This document shows, in pieces, positions 8,453 through 17,768 of a stretch of DNA of 64,000 nt. Positions within the stretch are counted from its first letter, which is position 1. Each line of letters starts with the position of its first letter. The notes under the pieces are model-generated. The model did no database searches. It was not told the origin of the DNA and saw only the letters and a list, made by a program, of their open reading frames with translations. Both the position numbers and the translations under genes were made by a program. Source of the stretch: Pseudomonas fluorescens (GTDB taxonomy: Bacteria; Pseudomonadota; Gammaproteobacteria; Pseudomonadales; Pseudomonadaceae); assembly GCF_902497775.2 (NCBI RefSeq), contig NZ_OZ024668.1:2131826-2195825 (forward strand). The letters run 5' to 3'.

Positions 8453-9819
8453 GCCTTCTCCTGCGCCAGGCGTGCCTGCTCGGCTTTGAGGCGCAGCACG
8501 CTGGACAGCGCCAGCATGATCCACAGGTATTTGTGGTTGGGCGCACTCAAGAACATCAGGAACAAACTGATGGCGAGCATGCTCATGCACAGGTGTGTGA
8601 GCAGGTCAGCCTGGTAATGGTCACCTTGCTGCAGCCACAGTCGCCGGGCGTACCAGACGTTGTACAGGGCCAGCAGCACCATGCTGACGAACAGGATGCC
8701 CGCCGGTATGCCGACTTCGCTGAAGATTTCCAGGTAGGTGTTGTGCGCCCGGCGGTACAGATCGCCGACCTTGCGGTTGGCCGAGAACGCCTTGGCGTAG
8801 CCGGTGGTGGCGTAGTGCAAAGGGAAGGTGCCGGGGCCGGTGCCGAGCACCGGGTGCTCGCGGATCATCTTGCTGCCGACCACGATGTACGACGAGCGCC
8901 GGCCCAGGGAGTCATCCTTGAAGGCGTTGACCCCGGACTTGAGCAGCGCCAGCGACTGGATGCGCGCCACATAGCTTTCCGGCATCAGCGCCACCATGGT
9001 CGGCAGCAGGATCGCAAGGCCCAGCATGGCAAAGCCCAGGTGCCGTGGGCGCAGGTGGGCGACCTGGGTGCGGTAGTGCACCAGGACAATCCCCAGGCTG
9101 ATCAACAGCACCACCAGGCCTGAGCGTGAGTTGGTCTTGGTCATGCCCGCCAGCAGCAGGATGCAGCAGGCAATCCAGAACAGCTTCTGCAGCCGCTGGG
9201 GGCTGTTGAACACCAGCCACAGGGCCATCGGTACGGCAATGGCGATGAGCATGGCGAATACATTGGGGTCTTCCAGCAGACCTGCGGCGCGGCCTTCGTC
9301 CTGGTACTTGGCCGAGACCATGGCCATGATGCAGGTCAGGCCGACGCTCAGGGTCACCAGCCGGTACAGCATCGGCAGGTTGAGGTCGCGGCCGACCAGC
9401 AGGGTGATGCCGAACAGCAGCAGGCCGACCGCCAGTTCACGCAAATGCCCCAGGGACATCTCGCTGCTGTCGCTGGCCCAAAAACTCAGCAGGTACAGCG
9501 CCAGAAAACCCAGCAGCAGGCGCCACATGCTGCTACGCAGGCGCTCGCCAGGCAGTTGCTTGACTGCCAGTTGCAGCACCAGCACCAGGGCCAGGGCCGC
9601 GCCGATCAGTTTGGTGGCGGTCAGGTCGCTGTCCTTGAACAGGCCTTCCAGCGGCACCAGGGTGATGATCGCCAGCAGCCCCCAGGCCGGGCGTTTGTAC
9701 AGCGCCAGTAAACCGGCCAGGCCGATCACCGCGCCAGGCGCGAGGAACGGGTAGGGGCTGGCGAGCAGGGCCAGGCAGGCAATCGCCAGCAGGCCGATCA
9801 ATGACAGGGGAATGATCAT
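8449..9819 (-). CDS. O-antigen ligase/polymerase family protein (Wzy-like)
   Basis: A 456-residue protein with about 11-12 membrane spans. The periplasmic loop has the Wzy_C/WaaL signature: GTGPGTFPLHYATTG, then YRRAHNTYLEIFSEVGIPAG, where H-N-x-Y-L-E is the hallmark. It probably polymerises flipped repeat units in the periplasm. It overlaps the GT4 gene upstream and the GT2 gene downstream by ATGA. Sitting beside Wzx-, Wzz- and OPX-like proteins it is more likely a polymerase than a lipid A ligase. Confidence 0.85.
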   Translation of the reverse strand: MIIPLSLIGLLAIACLALLASPYPFLAPGAVIGLAGLLALYKRPAWGLLAIITLVPLEGLFKDSDLTATKLIGAALALVLVLQLAVKQLPGERLRSSMWRLLLGFLALYLLSFWASDSSEMSLGHLRELAVGLLLFGITLLVGRDLNLPMLYRLVTLSVGLTCIMAMVSAKYQDEGRAAGLLEDPNVFAMLIAIAVPMALWLVFNSPQRLQKLFWIACCILLLAGMTKTNSRSGLVVLLISLGIVLVHYRTQVAHLRPRHLGFAMLGLAILLPTMVALMPESYVARIQSLALLKSGVNAFKDDSLGRRSSYIVVGSKMIREHPVLGTGPGTFPLHYATTGYAKAFSANRKVGDLYRRAHNTYLEIFSEVGIPAGILFVSMVLLALYNVWYARRLWLQQGDHYQADLLTHLCMSMLAISLFLMFLSAPNHKYLWIMLALSSVLRLKAEQARLAQEKA

Positions 9820-10904
9820 GCGCAGGTCTCCGTGGCCGTGCCCAGGTAGACCCGGGCCCAGCGTTGCGCCAGCGTCGGCAGGTGATAATGTTCGCGTTGG
9901 GTACGCCGCGCCTGGGCGATCAGTTCGCCGGCCTGGGCCGGGTCGAGCATCAGCGCCTCAAGCTGGGCGGCCAGCTCTTGCACCGCCAGGGGCCGGGCCA
10001 GCAGGCCGCTGCGCCCGTGTTCGATCACATCCGGGATACCGCCAACGCCAAAGGCCACCACCGGCACACCATCTTGCATGGCTTCGAGCAGGATCATCGG
10101 CGTGCCCTCGGTGCGTGAGCTGATCACCAGGGCGTCCAGGCGCGCCATCCACTGGCGCATGTCGGCCTGAAACCCCGGCAGGCGGATGCGCTGGCTCAAG
10201 CCGGCGGCGTCGATGCGTGCTTGCAGGGCGTCACGCTCAGGGCCTTCGCCGAGCATCACCGCATCGAGCTGCGGATGACGCTGGCATAGCGGGATCAGGG
10301 TATCGAGGAACAGGTCCGGGCCTTTTTCACAGCTCAAGCGCCCGACATAACCGGCCAGCCAGCGGCCACCGCCGTCGTGGCGTGCGGGCAGGGCGTCGGC
10401 TTCCGGCAAGCCGTTGGGGATCACCTGCAGCTTGTGCTCGGCAACCCCGGCCTGGCGGTGGATGCGCTTGATGCTTTCGGCCACGCAGATCACCCGTTCG
10501 ACGGTGGCGGTGCGGCACAGCTGCAGGTTGACCCAAGTGTAAAAACGCTGCTTGCGGCTGCTGGGGGTAAAGCCGTGCTGGGTGGCGACCATCGGCAGGC
10601 GCCACAACCGCGCGCCCAGCCAGCCGTACACCAGGCCCTTGAAGTTGTGACTGTTGAGTAGCGGCTGCTGGTCGTGGCGCAGGCGCAGTTCGCTGAGCAG
10701 CTCGCCCACCCCATTGCAAGTCTGGCAGGCCACGCCGGCGGCGCGAAAACGCGCCACCAGTTGCTCCGGGGCCCCGAGGAACAGCACCTGGTGCTGTCCC
10801 GGGGTAGCCTGGCAGTGGTCCAGCAGCATTCGCTCGGCGCCGTAGAAACCGCCACTGCTGAGCAGGTGCAGGATCGGCCGCTGCGGGGTCAGGGCTGCGT
10901 TCAA
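9816..10904 (-). CDS. Glycosyltransferase family 4 (GT-B fold)
   Basis: A 362-residue soluble GT-B enzyme. The C-terminal donor-binding half has GYVGRLSCEKGPDLFLD, MLGEGPERDALQ and the family 4 E-x7-E segment in SRTEGTPMILLEAMQDGVPVVAF followed by GGIPDVIEHGRSGLL. It transfers a sugar from a nucleotide donor to the growing lipid-linked repeat. It overlaps the co-polymerase gene upstream and the Wzy gene downstream by 4 bp each. Confidence 0.88.
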   Translation of the reverse strand: MNAALTPQRPILHLLSSGGFYGAERMLLDHCQATPGQHQVLFLGAPEQLVARFRAAGVACQTCNGVGELLSELRLRHDQQPLLNSHNFKGLVYGWLGARLWRLPMVATQHGFTPSSRKQRFYTWVNLQLCRTATVERVICVAESIKRIHRQAGVAEHKLQVIPNGLPEADALPARHDGGGRWLAGYVGRLSCEKGPDLFLDTLIPLCQRHPQLDAVMLGEGPERDALQARIDAAGLSQRIRLPGFQADMRQWMARLDALVISSRTEGTPMILLEAMQDGVPVVAFGVGGIPDVIEHGRSGLLARPLAVQELAAQLEALMLDPAQAGELIAQARRTQREHYHLPTLAQRWARVYLGTATETCA

Positions 10905-12490
10905 TTGCGCACCCAGTGCACCAGCCGCGGCAGCGACCAGCCCTTGTAGGGGTTGGGGGTTTCCGGGGTCTGGTCGTTGATCACCAGCAGTACTGGCAGG
11001 TCCAGTTGATGGCTGATTTGCGCCGGGTGCTTGAAGCGACGGTCAAAGAACTCTTTGACATACACCAGGGCAATGGCCAGCAGCAGGCCGGTGAGCATGC
11101 CGAACGGTACGATCAGCAGCGGCTTGGGAAACGCCGCCTCGGCAGGCTCGTACGGTGCGCTGAGGATTCGCGCGTTGGACAGGCCTGCCAGCAGGTCGGC
11201 GCCGCGCGATTCTTCGTAGCGCTGGGTGTAGGTGAAGTAGGCCTTGTGCAGGGCGTCGATCTCGGTGTCGAGTTGGCGTGCCTTGCTCTGGGTTTCTTGC
11301 AACTGGTGCACGCGGCCTTTGAAGTCGGCGATACGCGCGGTCTTCTGGGCGATCACGTTCTGCACCACGGCCAGGTCTTTCTCGCGCTCCTTGATGCGGT
11401 TGGCGACGATCTTGAGGAACTGCTGGCGAGTCTTGGCGATTTGCTCGCGCTGCAGCAGCATCTGCTCGCTGCCGGGCTGGAACACTGCCAGGTCGCTGAC
11501 GTAAGTCAGCACCAGGGTGGTCAGCTGTTCACCGAGCTGCTTGATCTCGCGGTCTTCGAAGGCCACGTTGTCGACCGTGGTGGTGAAGGTGTAGGGGAAG
11601 GCAAAATCGCGCATGTTGGCGTTGCCAGCGGCGGCCAGGCTGGTTTTCAGGTAGTCCAGCCACTGCTGGCTTTGCAGCAGGCGGTCGCGGTACTGGTTCA
11701 GCGCCTGTTCTTCGGTGTTGATGGCATTCAGGCGGAAGGTGATCTCTTCCTTGGGGTCTGAGGAGCCGATGCTTTCGAGCATCCCCAGGCGCTTGCCTTC
11801 AAGGTCATCCATGCGCACCTGGTACTGCAGCTTTTTCTGCTCGTAGAACTGTTCGGGCAGCTCGTTGGACTGCAGGTTCTGGCGATTGCGCAGGTAGTTG
11901 TCGAGCAGGCGGCTGACGAACAGCGTGCCCAGTTTCGGATCAGGGAAGCTGTAGGTCACCGAGACCACGTTGGAGCCGGGCAGGGTTTCGACCTTCAGGT
12001 CCTTGATGGCGTCGTCGGTCAGGGTGTCGAGCTGGGTGTCGCGCACCGGGTCGACTTCCAGGCCGAACATCGTGCGCACCGGGTTGACCACGTACTCGCG
12101 CAGCGGGTTGATGACCGCGTTGCGGATCGGCCCGAACACCACCCGTTGCATGAAGCTGGGCGGTACTTCGTACTTGCCCTCGTCGCGCAACTGGCTGATG
12201 GTTTCGCGAATCAGGGTGGGCGAACGCAGAATATTGCTCTCGGTTTCCATGTCGGCCAGCGAGGGCGGGATGAACTTGTCGGTCTCCTGGGCCAGGGTGG
12301 TGTTGGTATCGCTCTGGGAGAGTTTTTTCGACTGCACGATCACCTCGGCGGTGATGTCGAAGCTCTGTTTGAGCACCAGCGGCAACAGCAAGGCGATCAC
12401 TGCGAAAACCAGGAACACGCGTTTCACCAACTGGCGGTTGGCGAAGAAGATCCTGAAGAATTCATGCAGGTAGTTTTCTTTTGTGTTCAT
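10901..12490 (-). CDS. Polysaccharide co-polymerase / chain-length determinant (Wzz-like, GNVR)
   Basis: A 529-residue inner-membrane protein with a membrane helix near residues 22-42, a long periplasmic region rich in coiled coil (about 200-430) and a second helix near 460-480. The pre-TM2 segment RILSAPYEPAEAAFPKP fits the PST/GNVR domain, where a proline-rich stretch precedes TM2. The C-terminal tail is short (about 45 residues) and contains no kinase domain; the P-loop partner is a separate gene upstream. It controls chain length and bridges Wzy to the outer-membrane exporter. Confidence 0.88.
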   Translation of the reverse strand: MNTKENYLHEFFRIFFANRQLVKRVFLVFAVIALLLPLVLKQSFDITAEVIVQSKKLSQSDTNTTLAQETDKFIPPSLADMETESNILRSPTLIRETISQLRDEGKYEVPPSFMQRVVFGPIRNAVINPLREYVVNPVRTMFGLEVDPVRDTQLDTLTDDAIKDLKVETLPGSNVVSVTYSFPDPKLGTLFVSRLLDNYLRNRQNLQSNELPEQFYEQKKLQYQVRMDDLEGKRLGMLESIGSSDPKEEITFRLNAINTEEQALNQYRDRLLQSQQWLDYLKTSLAAAGNANMRDFAFPYTFTTTVDNVAFEDREIKQLGEQLTTLVLTYVSDLAVFQPGSEQMLLQREQIAKTRQQFLKIVANRIKEREKDLAVVQNVIAQKTARIADFKGRVHQLQETQSKARQLDTEIDALHKAYFTYTQRYEESRGADLLAGLSNARILSAPYEPAEAAFPKPLLIVPFGMLTGLLLAIALVYVKEFFDRRFKHPAQISHQLDLPVLLVINDQTPETPNPYKGWSLPRLVHWVRN

Positions 12491-12510
12491 GCTCGGATAC
12501 CCGCCTGGGA

Positions 12511-13533
12511 TTAGTTGTTGTCGCTGTCTTTGTTGTCAACGCGATAACCGAAGCTGAAGCCCACGCCCTGGAACAGCACCACGTCAGCCAGTTGCCGGGC
12601 CAGGTCGCCCGCGCTGGCAAGCTTGGTCTTGGGCACATACAGCATGTCGTCCGGTTGCAGGTAGGCCACTTGCGCGGCGCTGGCATCCAGGGCCTTGTCG
12701 ACGTTGTAGGGCACGGCCTGCACCTGGTTGCCGTTGCGGCGCATGATCACCACCGAGTCGAGCCGCGCCTTGATGTTCGGGCCACGGGCCAGGGTCAGGG
12801 CTTCGAGCACCGACACCGGGCGGCGGATCGGGTAGGCGCCGGGCTGGCCGACTTCACCCAACACGTAGATCTCGTTGACGGCGGTGGATTTGAGCATCAC
12901 GTCCACGGTCATCCGCCCCGGCAGGTCGGCGTAGCGTTTGTTCAGGTAGGTTTGCAGCTGGGTGACGGTCATGCCCTGCAGCGGTACCGAACCGATTTCC
13001 GGGAAGCTCGCCTGGCCGTCGCTGCCCACCGTGATCTCGCGGCTCATGCCGGTGGCCGGGTGGTTGAGGGCGCTCTTGAGGTTCTGCTCGTTGGTCAGCG
13101 GGCTGATCACCTGCACGGTGACGTTGTCACGCCCCGGCTGGAACAGGCGCTTGTTGCGGTACGCCTGCTGGATGGTGCGCCGGGCTTCATCCGGGGTTTG
13201 CCCGGCAACGTTCACCGAGGTGTTGGCCCGCGGCAGTTCGATGGTACCGTCAGGCAGCACCAACTGGTTGCCGTTGAGCGAGCTGGCCGCCGGGAAAGCC
13301 AGGCCGACGGTGTCGCCAGACTGGATGCGGTAGGAGGCCGAGCCGCTGGTGCTGATGTGGAAGATCACATCGAGCACGTCCTGTGGGCGCAGCACTTGTT
13401 CGCTGCGCGGCAGTTCGGCGTCCTGGGCGTTGCCAGGGGCGGCGGTCATGATCTGTACCGGCATCTGCCGGGTGTCCTGATTGGCGCAGCCGGCCAGGGT
13501 CAGCAGGCACAGCGCAAGCGTTGTGTATTTCAT
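12511..13533 (-). CDS. Polysaccharide export outer-membrane lipoprotein (OPX/Wza-like)
   Basis: The start at 13533 (MKYTTLALC) gives a 340-residue lipoprotein with lipobox LAGC (Cys16). Residues about 45-130 form the Poly_export domain (LRPQDVLDVIFHIS, YRIQSGDTVGLAFP). SLBB domains follow, for example near EIYVLGEVGQPGAYPI. It should form the periplasmic/outer-membrane exit channel of the polymer. It lies between the CpsD-like gene (stop 13556) and the co-polymerase gene. Confidence 0.9.
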   Translation of the reverse strand: MKYTTLALCLLTLAGCANQDTRQMPVQIMTAAPGNAQDAELPRSEQVLRPQDVLDVIFHISTSGSASYRIQSGDTVGLAFPAASSLNGNQLVLPDGTIELPRANTSVNVAGQTPDEARRTIQQAYRNKRLFQPGRDNVTVQVISPLTNEQNLKSALNHPATGMSREITVGSDGQASFPEIGSVPLQGMTVTQLQTYLNKRYADLPGRMTVDVMLKSTAVNEIYVLGEVGQPGAYPIRRPVSVLEALTLARGPNIKARLDSVVIMRRNGNQVQAVPYNVDKALDASAAQVAYLQPDDMLYVPKTKLASAGDLARQLADVVLFQGVGFSFGYRVDNKDSDNN

Positions 13534-13555
13534 GTGAGGCTCCTGGTCCACTGGC

Positions 13556-14203
13556 CTAAAGGTTGTTGTACAGCCACTTGGGCATGTAGTACTTGCGCCG
13601 GTTGAACACGCTGCCGATCAGCCTGGCGCCGGCCTGGGTCAGGCGCTGGGCGGCAGCCTGGGCCACTTCCCAGCGGGTTTCCTCGGCGCATACCACCAGG
13701 ATCACGCCATCGACCAGGGTGCCGATAATCAGGCTGTCGGCGCTGGCGTACACCGCCTCGCCGTCGACCACCACAAAGCGGTAGTGCTCGCCCATGTGCT
13801 TGAGCAGTACCCGCAGCAGATCGGGGTTCAGGCGCTCCTTGCCACGCTTGTAGGTGCCGGCCGGCAGCACGTCGAACGGCTGGTCGGACAGGCGCACGAT
13901 GCAGTCCTGCATCAGCGGCGGGGTATCCTGGTCGAACATCAGGTCGTTGAAGCCGCGCAACTTGTGCAGGTTCAACTGCTGGCTGAGGTTGTTGCCGCTG
14001 GGGCTGCTGTCGACCAGCAAGACCGGGCCGCCGCTCATCAACGCCAACTGGCTGGCGAAGGCCAGGGCGCTGGTGCTGGTGCCGCTGCCGGTATTGGCAG
14101 CCGTCAGCAACAGGATGCGCTGGTCCTCGTCGAGCACCGTCGAGGTCAGGTTGGTTTCGCTCGGGGTGGCGATCGTCAGACTTCTTGAAGTAGAACCGTC
14201 CAT
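13556..14203 (-). CDS. CpsD/BY-kinase-like P-loop protein with degenerate Walker A
   Basis: A 215-residue protein of the MinD/BY-kinase fold, encoded between the initiating transferase and the OPX gene. Walker A' (VLLVDSSPSG) and Walker B-like (RFVVVDGEAVY) strands are readable. The Walker A loop reads ANTGSGTSTSAL, so the lysine of G-x-G-K-S/T is replaced by threonine. The C-terminus ends RRKYYMPKWLYNNL, with three Tyr but not a typical long Tyr cluster. Family members phosphorylate themselves and the co-polymerase. Without the lysine this one is probably not an active kinase but a structural or regulatory subunit. Confidence 0.75.
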   Translation of the reverse strand: MDGSTSRSLTIATPSETNLTSTVLDEDQRILLLTAANTGSGTSTSALAFASQLALMSGGPVLLVDSSPSGNNLSQQLNLHKLRGFNDLMFDQDTPPLMQDCIVRLSDQPFDVLPAGTYKRGKERLNPDLLRVLLKHMGEHYRFVVVDGEAVYASADSLIIGTLVDGVILVVCAEETRWEVAQAAAQRLTQAGARLIGSVFNRRKYYMPKWLYNNL

Positions 14204-14950
14204 TCAACTTGCTCCGTGGCCGCTGAAGACTTTGAAGGGAGTTTTGAGGAGGATCTTAAGATCCAGCATCAAGCTCTGTTCGTTGATGTAGCTCAGGTCC
14301 AGTTCGACTCGCTGGTCGAAGTCTATGTCGCTGCGTCCGGAGATCTGCCAGAGGCCAGTCATGCCGGGGTAGATGCTCAGGCGCGCGAGGTGGTTGTCTT
14401 TGTAGCGATAGGCGTTGAACGACGTGGGGCGCGGGCCGACCAGGCGCATGTCACCGCGCACCACGTTGAACAGGTTGGGCAACTCGTCCAGGCTGCTGCG
14501 CCGCAGCCACTGGCCGATCGGGGTGACGCGCGGGTCCTTGTCGATCTTGAAATCGATGGCATCGGCGCCGTGTTTGTTCAGGTGGCGCACCGAATCCTTC
14601 AGGGCTTCGGCGTTGGCGACCATGGTGCGGAACTTGTACATGCCGAAAGTGCGGCCGCGGTAACCGGTGCGCTTCTGCACGAAGAACACCGGGCCCGGGC
14701 TGCTGAACTTGACCACGGCGGCGATGCCCAGCAGCAGTGGCGAAATCACCGCCAGGATGCACAAGGCGCCAAAACAGGCGACCACCCGGTTGGTGCGCGA
14801 CAGGGTCCAGGGACGCCCGCCAGGGCGGCCGGTCAGCCAGCCACGGCCTTGCATATGAATCGCTGCGTCGATGCGCTGGCGATGCGCGGGGTCCATGCGC
14901 TTGTCTTGATACAGTGCCTGCAGTTGCGCACTTTTAGGTTGTCCTGTCAT
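14204..14950 (-). CDS. Undecaprenyl-phosphate sugar-1-phosphate transferase (initiating transferase)
   Basis: A 248-residue protein with one membrane segment near residues 55-80 and the bacterial sugar transferase catalytic domain: GPVFFVQKRTGYRGRTFGMY, then KFRTM, SLDELPNLFNVVRGDM, VGPRP and YPGMTGLWQISGRS. It lacks the five-helix N-terminal half of WbaP/WcaJ, so it is the short form. It starts repeat-unit synthesis by moving a hexose-1-phosphate to undecaprenyl phosphate. It overlaps the epimerase stop by 4 bp, and its own stop directly abuts the next start. Confidence 0.9.
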   Translation of the reverse strand: MTGQPKSAQLQALYQDKRMDPAHRQRIDAAIHMQGRGWLTGRPGGRPWTLSRTNRVVACFGALCILAVISPLLLGIAAVVKFSSPGPVFFVQKRTGYRGRTFGMYKFRTMVANAEALKDSVRHLNKHGADAIDFKIDKDPRVTPIGQWLRRSSLDELPNLFNVVRGDMRLVGPRPTSFNAYRYKDNHLARLSIYPGMTGLWQISGRSDIDFDQRVELDLSYINEQSLMLDLKILLKTPFKVFSGHGAS

Positions 14951-16017
14951 ACCGTTCTCCGTTGATGCGCGGGCGCTTGCCCGTTGACCCGCACCGCGTC
15001 CCGGTCAAGTTGCGGGTAGTACTGATGAAACCAGGCAATAAAACGCCCGAGCCCTTCATCCAGTGAAACCAGGGGGGTGAAGCCGGTAACCTGCTCCAGG
15101 GTGCTGGTATCGGCACAGGTGGCCAGTACATCGCCCGGTTGCAACGGCAGCAGTTCGATGGCGGCTTTGCGCTGCAAGTGTTTTTCCAGCAGCGCCACGT
15201 AGTCGGTGAGTTCCACCGGGCGCTGGCCGCCGATGTTGAACAGCCGCCAGGGCGCGTGGCTGCTGGCCGGGTCCGGGTGTTCGCGGTTCCAGCCCGGGTT
15301 GGCCTGTGGCGCCAGCGGAATCAGCCGCACCAGGCTCTCGACGATGTCGTCGATGTAGGTGAAGTCGCGCTGGTGCTGGCCGTAGTTGAACAGCTGGATC
15401 GGCCGGCCTTCGGCAATCGCCCGGGCAAACTGGATCGGTGACATGTCCGGGCGGCCCCAGGGGCCGTACACGGTAAAAAAGCGCAGGCCGCTGGCCGGGA
15501 TGCCGAACAGGTGGCTGTAGCTGTGGGCCATGGCCTCGTTGGCTTTCTTGGTTGCGGCATACAGCGACAGCGGATGGTCGACGGCATCCTGGACCCGATA
15601 CGGGGTGTGCTGGTTGGCGCCGTATACCGAGCTCGACGAGGCATACAGCAGGTGCTGCACCGGATGGCGACGGCAGCCTTCGAGAATGTTCAAAAAGCCG
15701 CTGAGGTTGCTGTCGATGTAGGCCCTTGGGTTTTCCAGCGAGTAGCGCACCCCGGCTTGCGCGGCCAGGTGAATCACCACCTCGGGTTGCTCGCTGGCGA
15801 ACAGTTCGGCCATGCCGGCGCCATCGTTGAGGTCCAGGCGGTGCAGGGTGAACGCGCCCGCTTGGGCTTCGACCCAACGTACCCGCGCTTCTTTGAGCGC
15901 CGGGTCATAGTAATCGTCGAAGTTGTCCAGGCCGATCACCTGATGACCGTCGCGCAACAAGCGCAGGCTGCAGTGAGCGCCGATAAAACCGGCGGCGCCG
16001 GTGACCAGGATCTTCAT
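14947..16017 (-). CDS. NAD-dependent sugar epimerase (UDP-glucuronate 4-epimerase type)
   Basis: The start at 16017 makes an ATGA overlap with ugd and gives 356 residues. Extended SDR features are the Rossmann motif VTGAAGFIGAH at residue 5, SSSVYG, and catalytic Tyr153/Lys157 in SLYAATKKANE. LDNFDDYYDPALKEARV and FFTVYGPWGRPDMSP closely resemble bacterial UDP-glucuronate 4-epimerases (UDP-GalA formation). Pairing with UDP-glucose dehydrogenase supports that reaction and predicts an acidic, uronic-acid-containing polymer. Confidence 0.85.
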   Translation of the reverse strand: MKILVTGAAGFIGAHCSLRLLRDGHQVIGLDNFDDYYDPALKEARVRWVEAQAGAFTLHRLDLNDGAGMAELFASEQPEVVIHLAAQAGVRYSLENPRAYIDSNLSGFLNILEGCRRHPVQHLLYASSSSVYGANQHTPYRVQDAVDHPLSLYAATKKANEAMAHSYSHLFGIPASGLRFFTVYGPWGRPDMSPIQFARAIAEGRPIQLFNYGQHQRDFTYIDDIVESLVRLIPLAPQANPGWNREHPDPASSHAPWRLFNIGGQRPVELTDYVALLEKHLQRKAAIELLPLQPGDVLATCADTSTLEQVTGFTPLVSLDEGLGRFIAWFHQYYPQLDRDAVRVNGQAPAHQRRTV

Positions 16018-17366
16018 GGCGCCGGTACCTCGGGCTGGACCTGACGCAGGCCGATACCGCTGTAGCTCAGGCCGAAGCTTGCGACCTGATCGGGGTTGTA
16101 CAGGTTGCGCCCGTCGATGATCAGGCGGCTGCGCAGCTTCTTGGCCAGCAAGGCGAAGTCGACCACGCGAAAGTTCTTCCACTCGGTACAGATCACCAGG
16201 GCGTCGGCGTCTTCCAGGGTGTCGTCGCGGGTGGCGCACAGCTGCAGGTCCTTGCGGTAGCCGTAGATGCGCCGGCATTCGGACATCGCCTCGGGGTCGA
16301 AGGCACAGACGGTGGCGCCTTCGGCCCATAGTGCTTCCATCAGGTAGCGGCTCGGCGCCTCGCGCATGTCGTCGGTGTTGGGCTTGAAGGCCAGGCCCCA
16401 GACGGCAATCGACTTGCCGGCCAGGCTGCCGGGGAAGCGCTGCTGGAGCTTGGCGAAGAGAATCTGGCGCTGGCTGTCGTTGACCTCGCTGACACTTTGC
16501 AGCAAGCGCAGCGGCATGCCGCTGCGTTCAGCGGTGTGCAGCAGGGCGCGCAGGTCCTTGGGAAAGCACGAGCCGCCAAAGCCACACCCTGGGTAGATGA
16601 AGTGGTAGCCGATGCGCGGATCGGAGCCGATGCCCTTGCGTACCGCTTCAATGTCGGCGCCCAGGTGCTCGGTGAGGTTGGCCAGTTCGTTCATGAAACT
16701 GATGCGCGTGGCGAGCATGGCGTTGGCTGCGTACTTGGTCAGCTCGGCGCTGCGGTTGTCCATGAACATGAGCTTTTCATGGTTACGGCAGAAGGGCGCG
16801 TAGAGCTCGGCGAGCTGGTCGTGGGCCTGGGCATCCAAGGTGCCGACGATGATCCGGTCCGGGCGCATGCAGTCGGCCAGGGCGCTGCCTTCTTTGAGGA
16901 ACTCGGGGTTGGACACCACCCGCACCTTGAGCGCGCCTTTGCCCATCCGCTGCAGTTCGTCGCACGCCAGGGCCGCGACCTTGTCGGCGGTGCCGACCGG
17001 AACGGTGGACTTGATGATCAGGGTGCGATCGGCCTCCATCAACTCGGCGATCTGCCGGGTCACCCCCAGGACATGGGAGAGGTCGGCCGAGCCGTCTTCA
17101 TCCGGGGGCGTGCCGACGGCGATGAAGATCAGTTCGGCGTGACTGACCGCGTCACTGGCCTGGGTGCTGAACAGCAGGCGGCCTTCCTTGATGTTCTCTT
17201 CGAGCATGCTCGAAAGACCGGGTTCGCTGATCGGCGGTACGCCCTGACGCAGTTGACTGATCTTGTGGGTATCAACATCGACGCACAGAACCCGGTGTCC
17301 TACGTCTGCGAGGGCCGCAGCTTGCACAAGACCGACATAGCCGGTGCCAAATACGCTCACGTCCAT
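16014..17366 (-). CDS. ugd: UDP-glucose 6-dehydrogenase
   Basis: Starting at 17366 (MDVSVFGTGYVG) the protein has 450 residues, the usual length; upstream in-frame ATGs would put extra residues before the dinucleotide-binding strand. Visible are the NAD-binding GTGYVG, SNPEFLKEGSA and the catalytic cysteine Cys267 in PGCGFGGSCFPKD, followed by GLAFKPNTDD. It oxidises UDP-glucose to UDP-glucuronate. It is the first gene of the minus-strand exopolysaccharide operon and is preceded by a candidate promoter at 17417-17447. Confidence 0.93.
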   Translation of the reverse strand: MDVSVFGTGYVGLVQAAALADVGHRVLCVDVDTHKISQLRQGVPPISEPGLSSMLEENIKEGRLLFSTQASDAVSHAELIFIAVGTPPDEDGSADLSHVLGVTRQIAELMEADRTLIIKSTVPVGTADKVAALACDELQRMGKGALKVRVVSNPEFLKEGSALADCMRPDRIIVGTLDAQAHDQLAELYAPFCRNHEKLMFMDNRSAELTKYAANAMLATRISFMNELANLTEHLGADIEAVRKGIGSDPRIGYHFIYPGCGFGGSCFPKDLRALLHTAERSGMPLRLLQSVSEVNDSQRQILFAKLQQRFPGSLAGKSIAVWGLAFKPNTDDMREAPSRYLMEALWAEGATVCAFDPEAMSECRRIYGYRKDLQLCATRDDTLEDADALVICTEWKNFRVVDFALLAKKLRSRLIIDGRNLYNPDQVASFGLSYSGIGLRQVQPEVPAP

Positions 17367-17416
17367 GTCGGCGTGCCTCGTATGGAGTAATGAGGATGAA
17401 ACAGTGGTGTGATTTC

Positions 17417-17447
17417 GGTATAGCCCACCCGTGGGAAGTTGTGTCAA
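17417..17447 (-). promoter_or_regulatory. Candidate sigma-70-type promoter and operator of the EPS operon
   Basis: On the minus strand a perfect -35 TTGACA (17442-17447) is followed after a long 19-bp spacer by TATACC (17417-17422). The spacer holds the inverted repeat CCCAC-CC-GTGGG (17424-17435). The dyad inside a stretched spacer suggests a regulator that represses or realigns the promoter, but the protein is not identifiable. It lies 51 bp upstream of the ugd start. Confidence 0.45.
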
Positions 17448-17768
17448 TCAAATGGCATGTTTCGTCGCATTTACACTCGCTACGATTTCCGCTTTTTGCT
17501 ATCAAGCCTTTCTAAATCCGAGGGTTAGCTTGCGTAAGCACTGGCCAATTGCCGCATCGCAAAACGATGAACGGTCGAAGCCCGCGATAAACAAGGCGTT
17601 TGCGGATGTGGCTGCTTCACGAATGCAACGCTTTCGCGTTTTTGAATTGTCAGAATTGGCGTCGCCAAGTTTAGTCAGAAAATTGACGTTGTTCCGGTTT
17701 GCGCTTTGTCAGGGCACTGCTAACGTGTGAGTGTCCGGGTCGCTTGCACGGTTTCTGGCGAGGGAGAG
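17448..17768. other. Non-coding remainder of the ugd / sulfatase-like divergent region
   Basis: This stretch is clearly more AT-rich than its surroundings and has no credible coding frame. It must carry the plus-strand promoter for the gene at 17769 and probably the upstream control sites of the exopolysaccharide operon. I searched by eye for an ops/JUMPstart element (GGCGGTAG) and did not find one. Nothing else could be named. Confidence 0.5.

Noticed and set aside
17431..17730. 99-codon open frame in the ugd/sulfatase gap
   Set aside because: AT-rich control region, no ribosome-binding site, no recognisable protein features.
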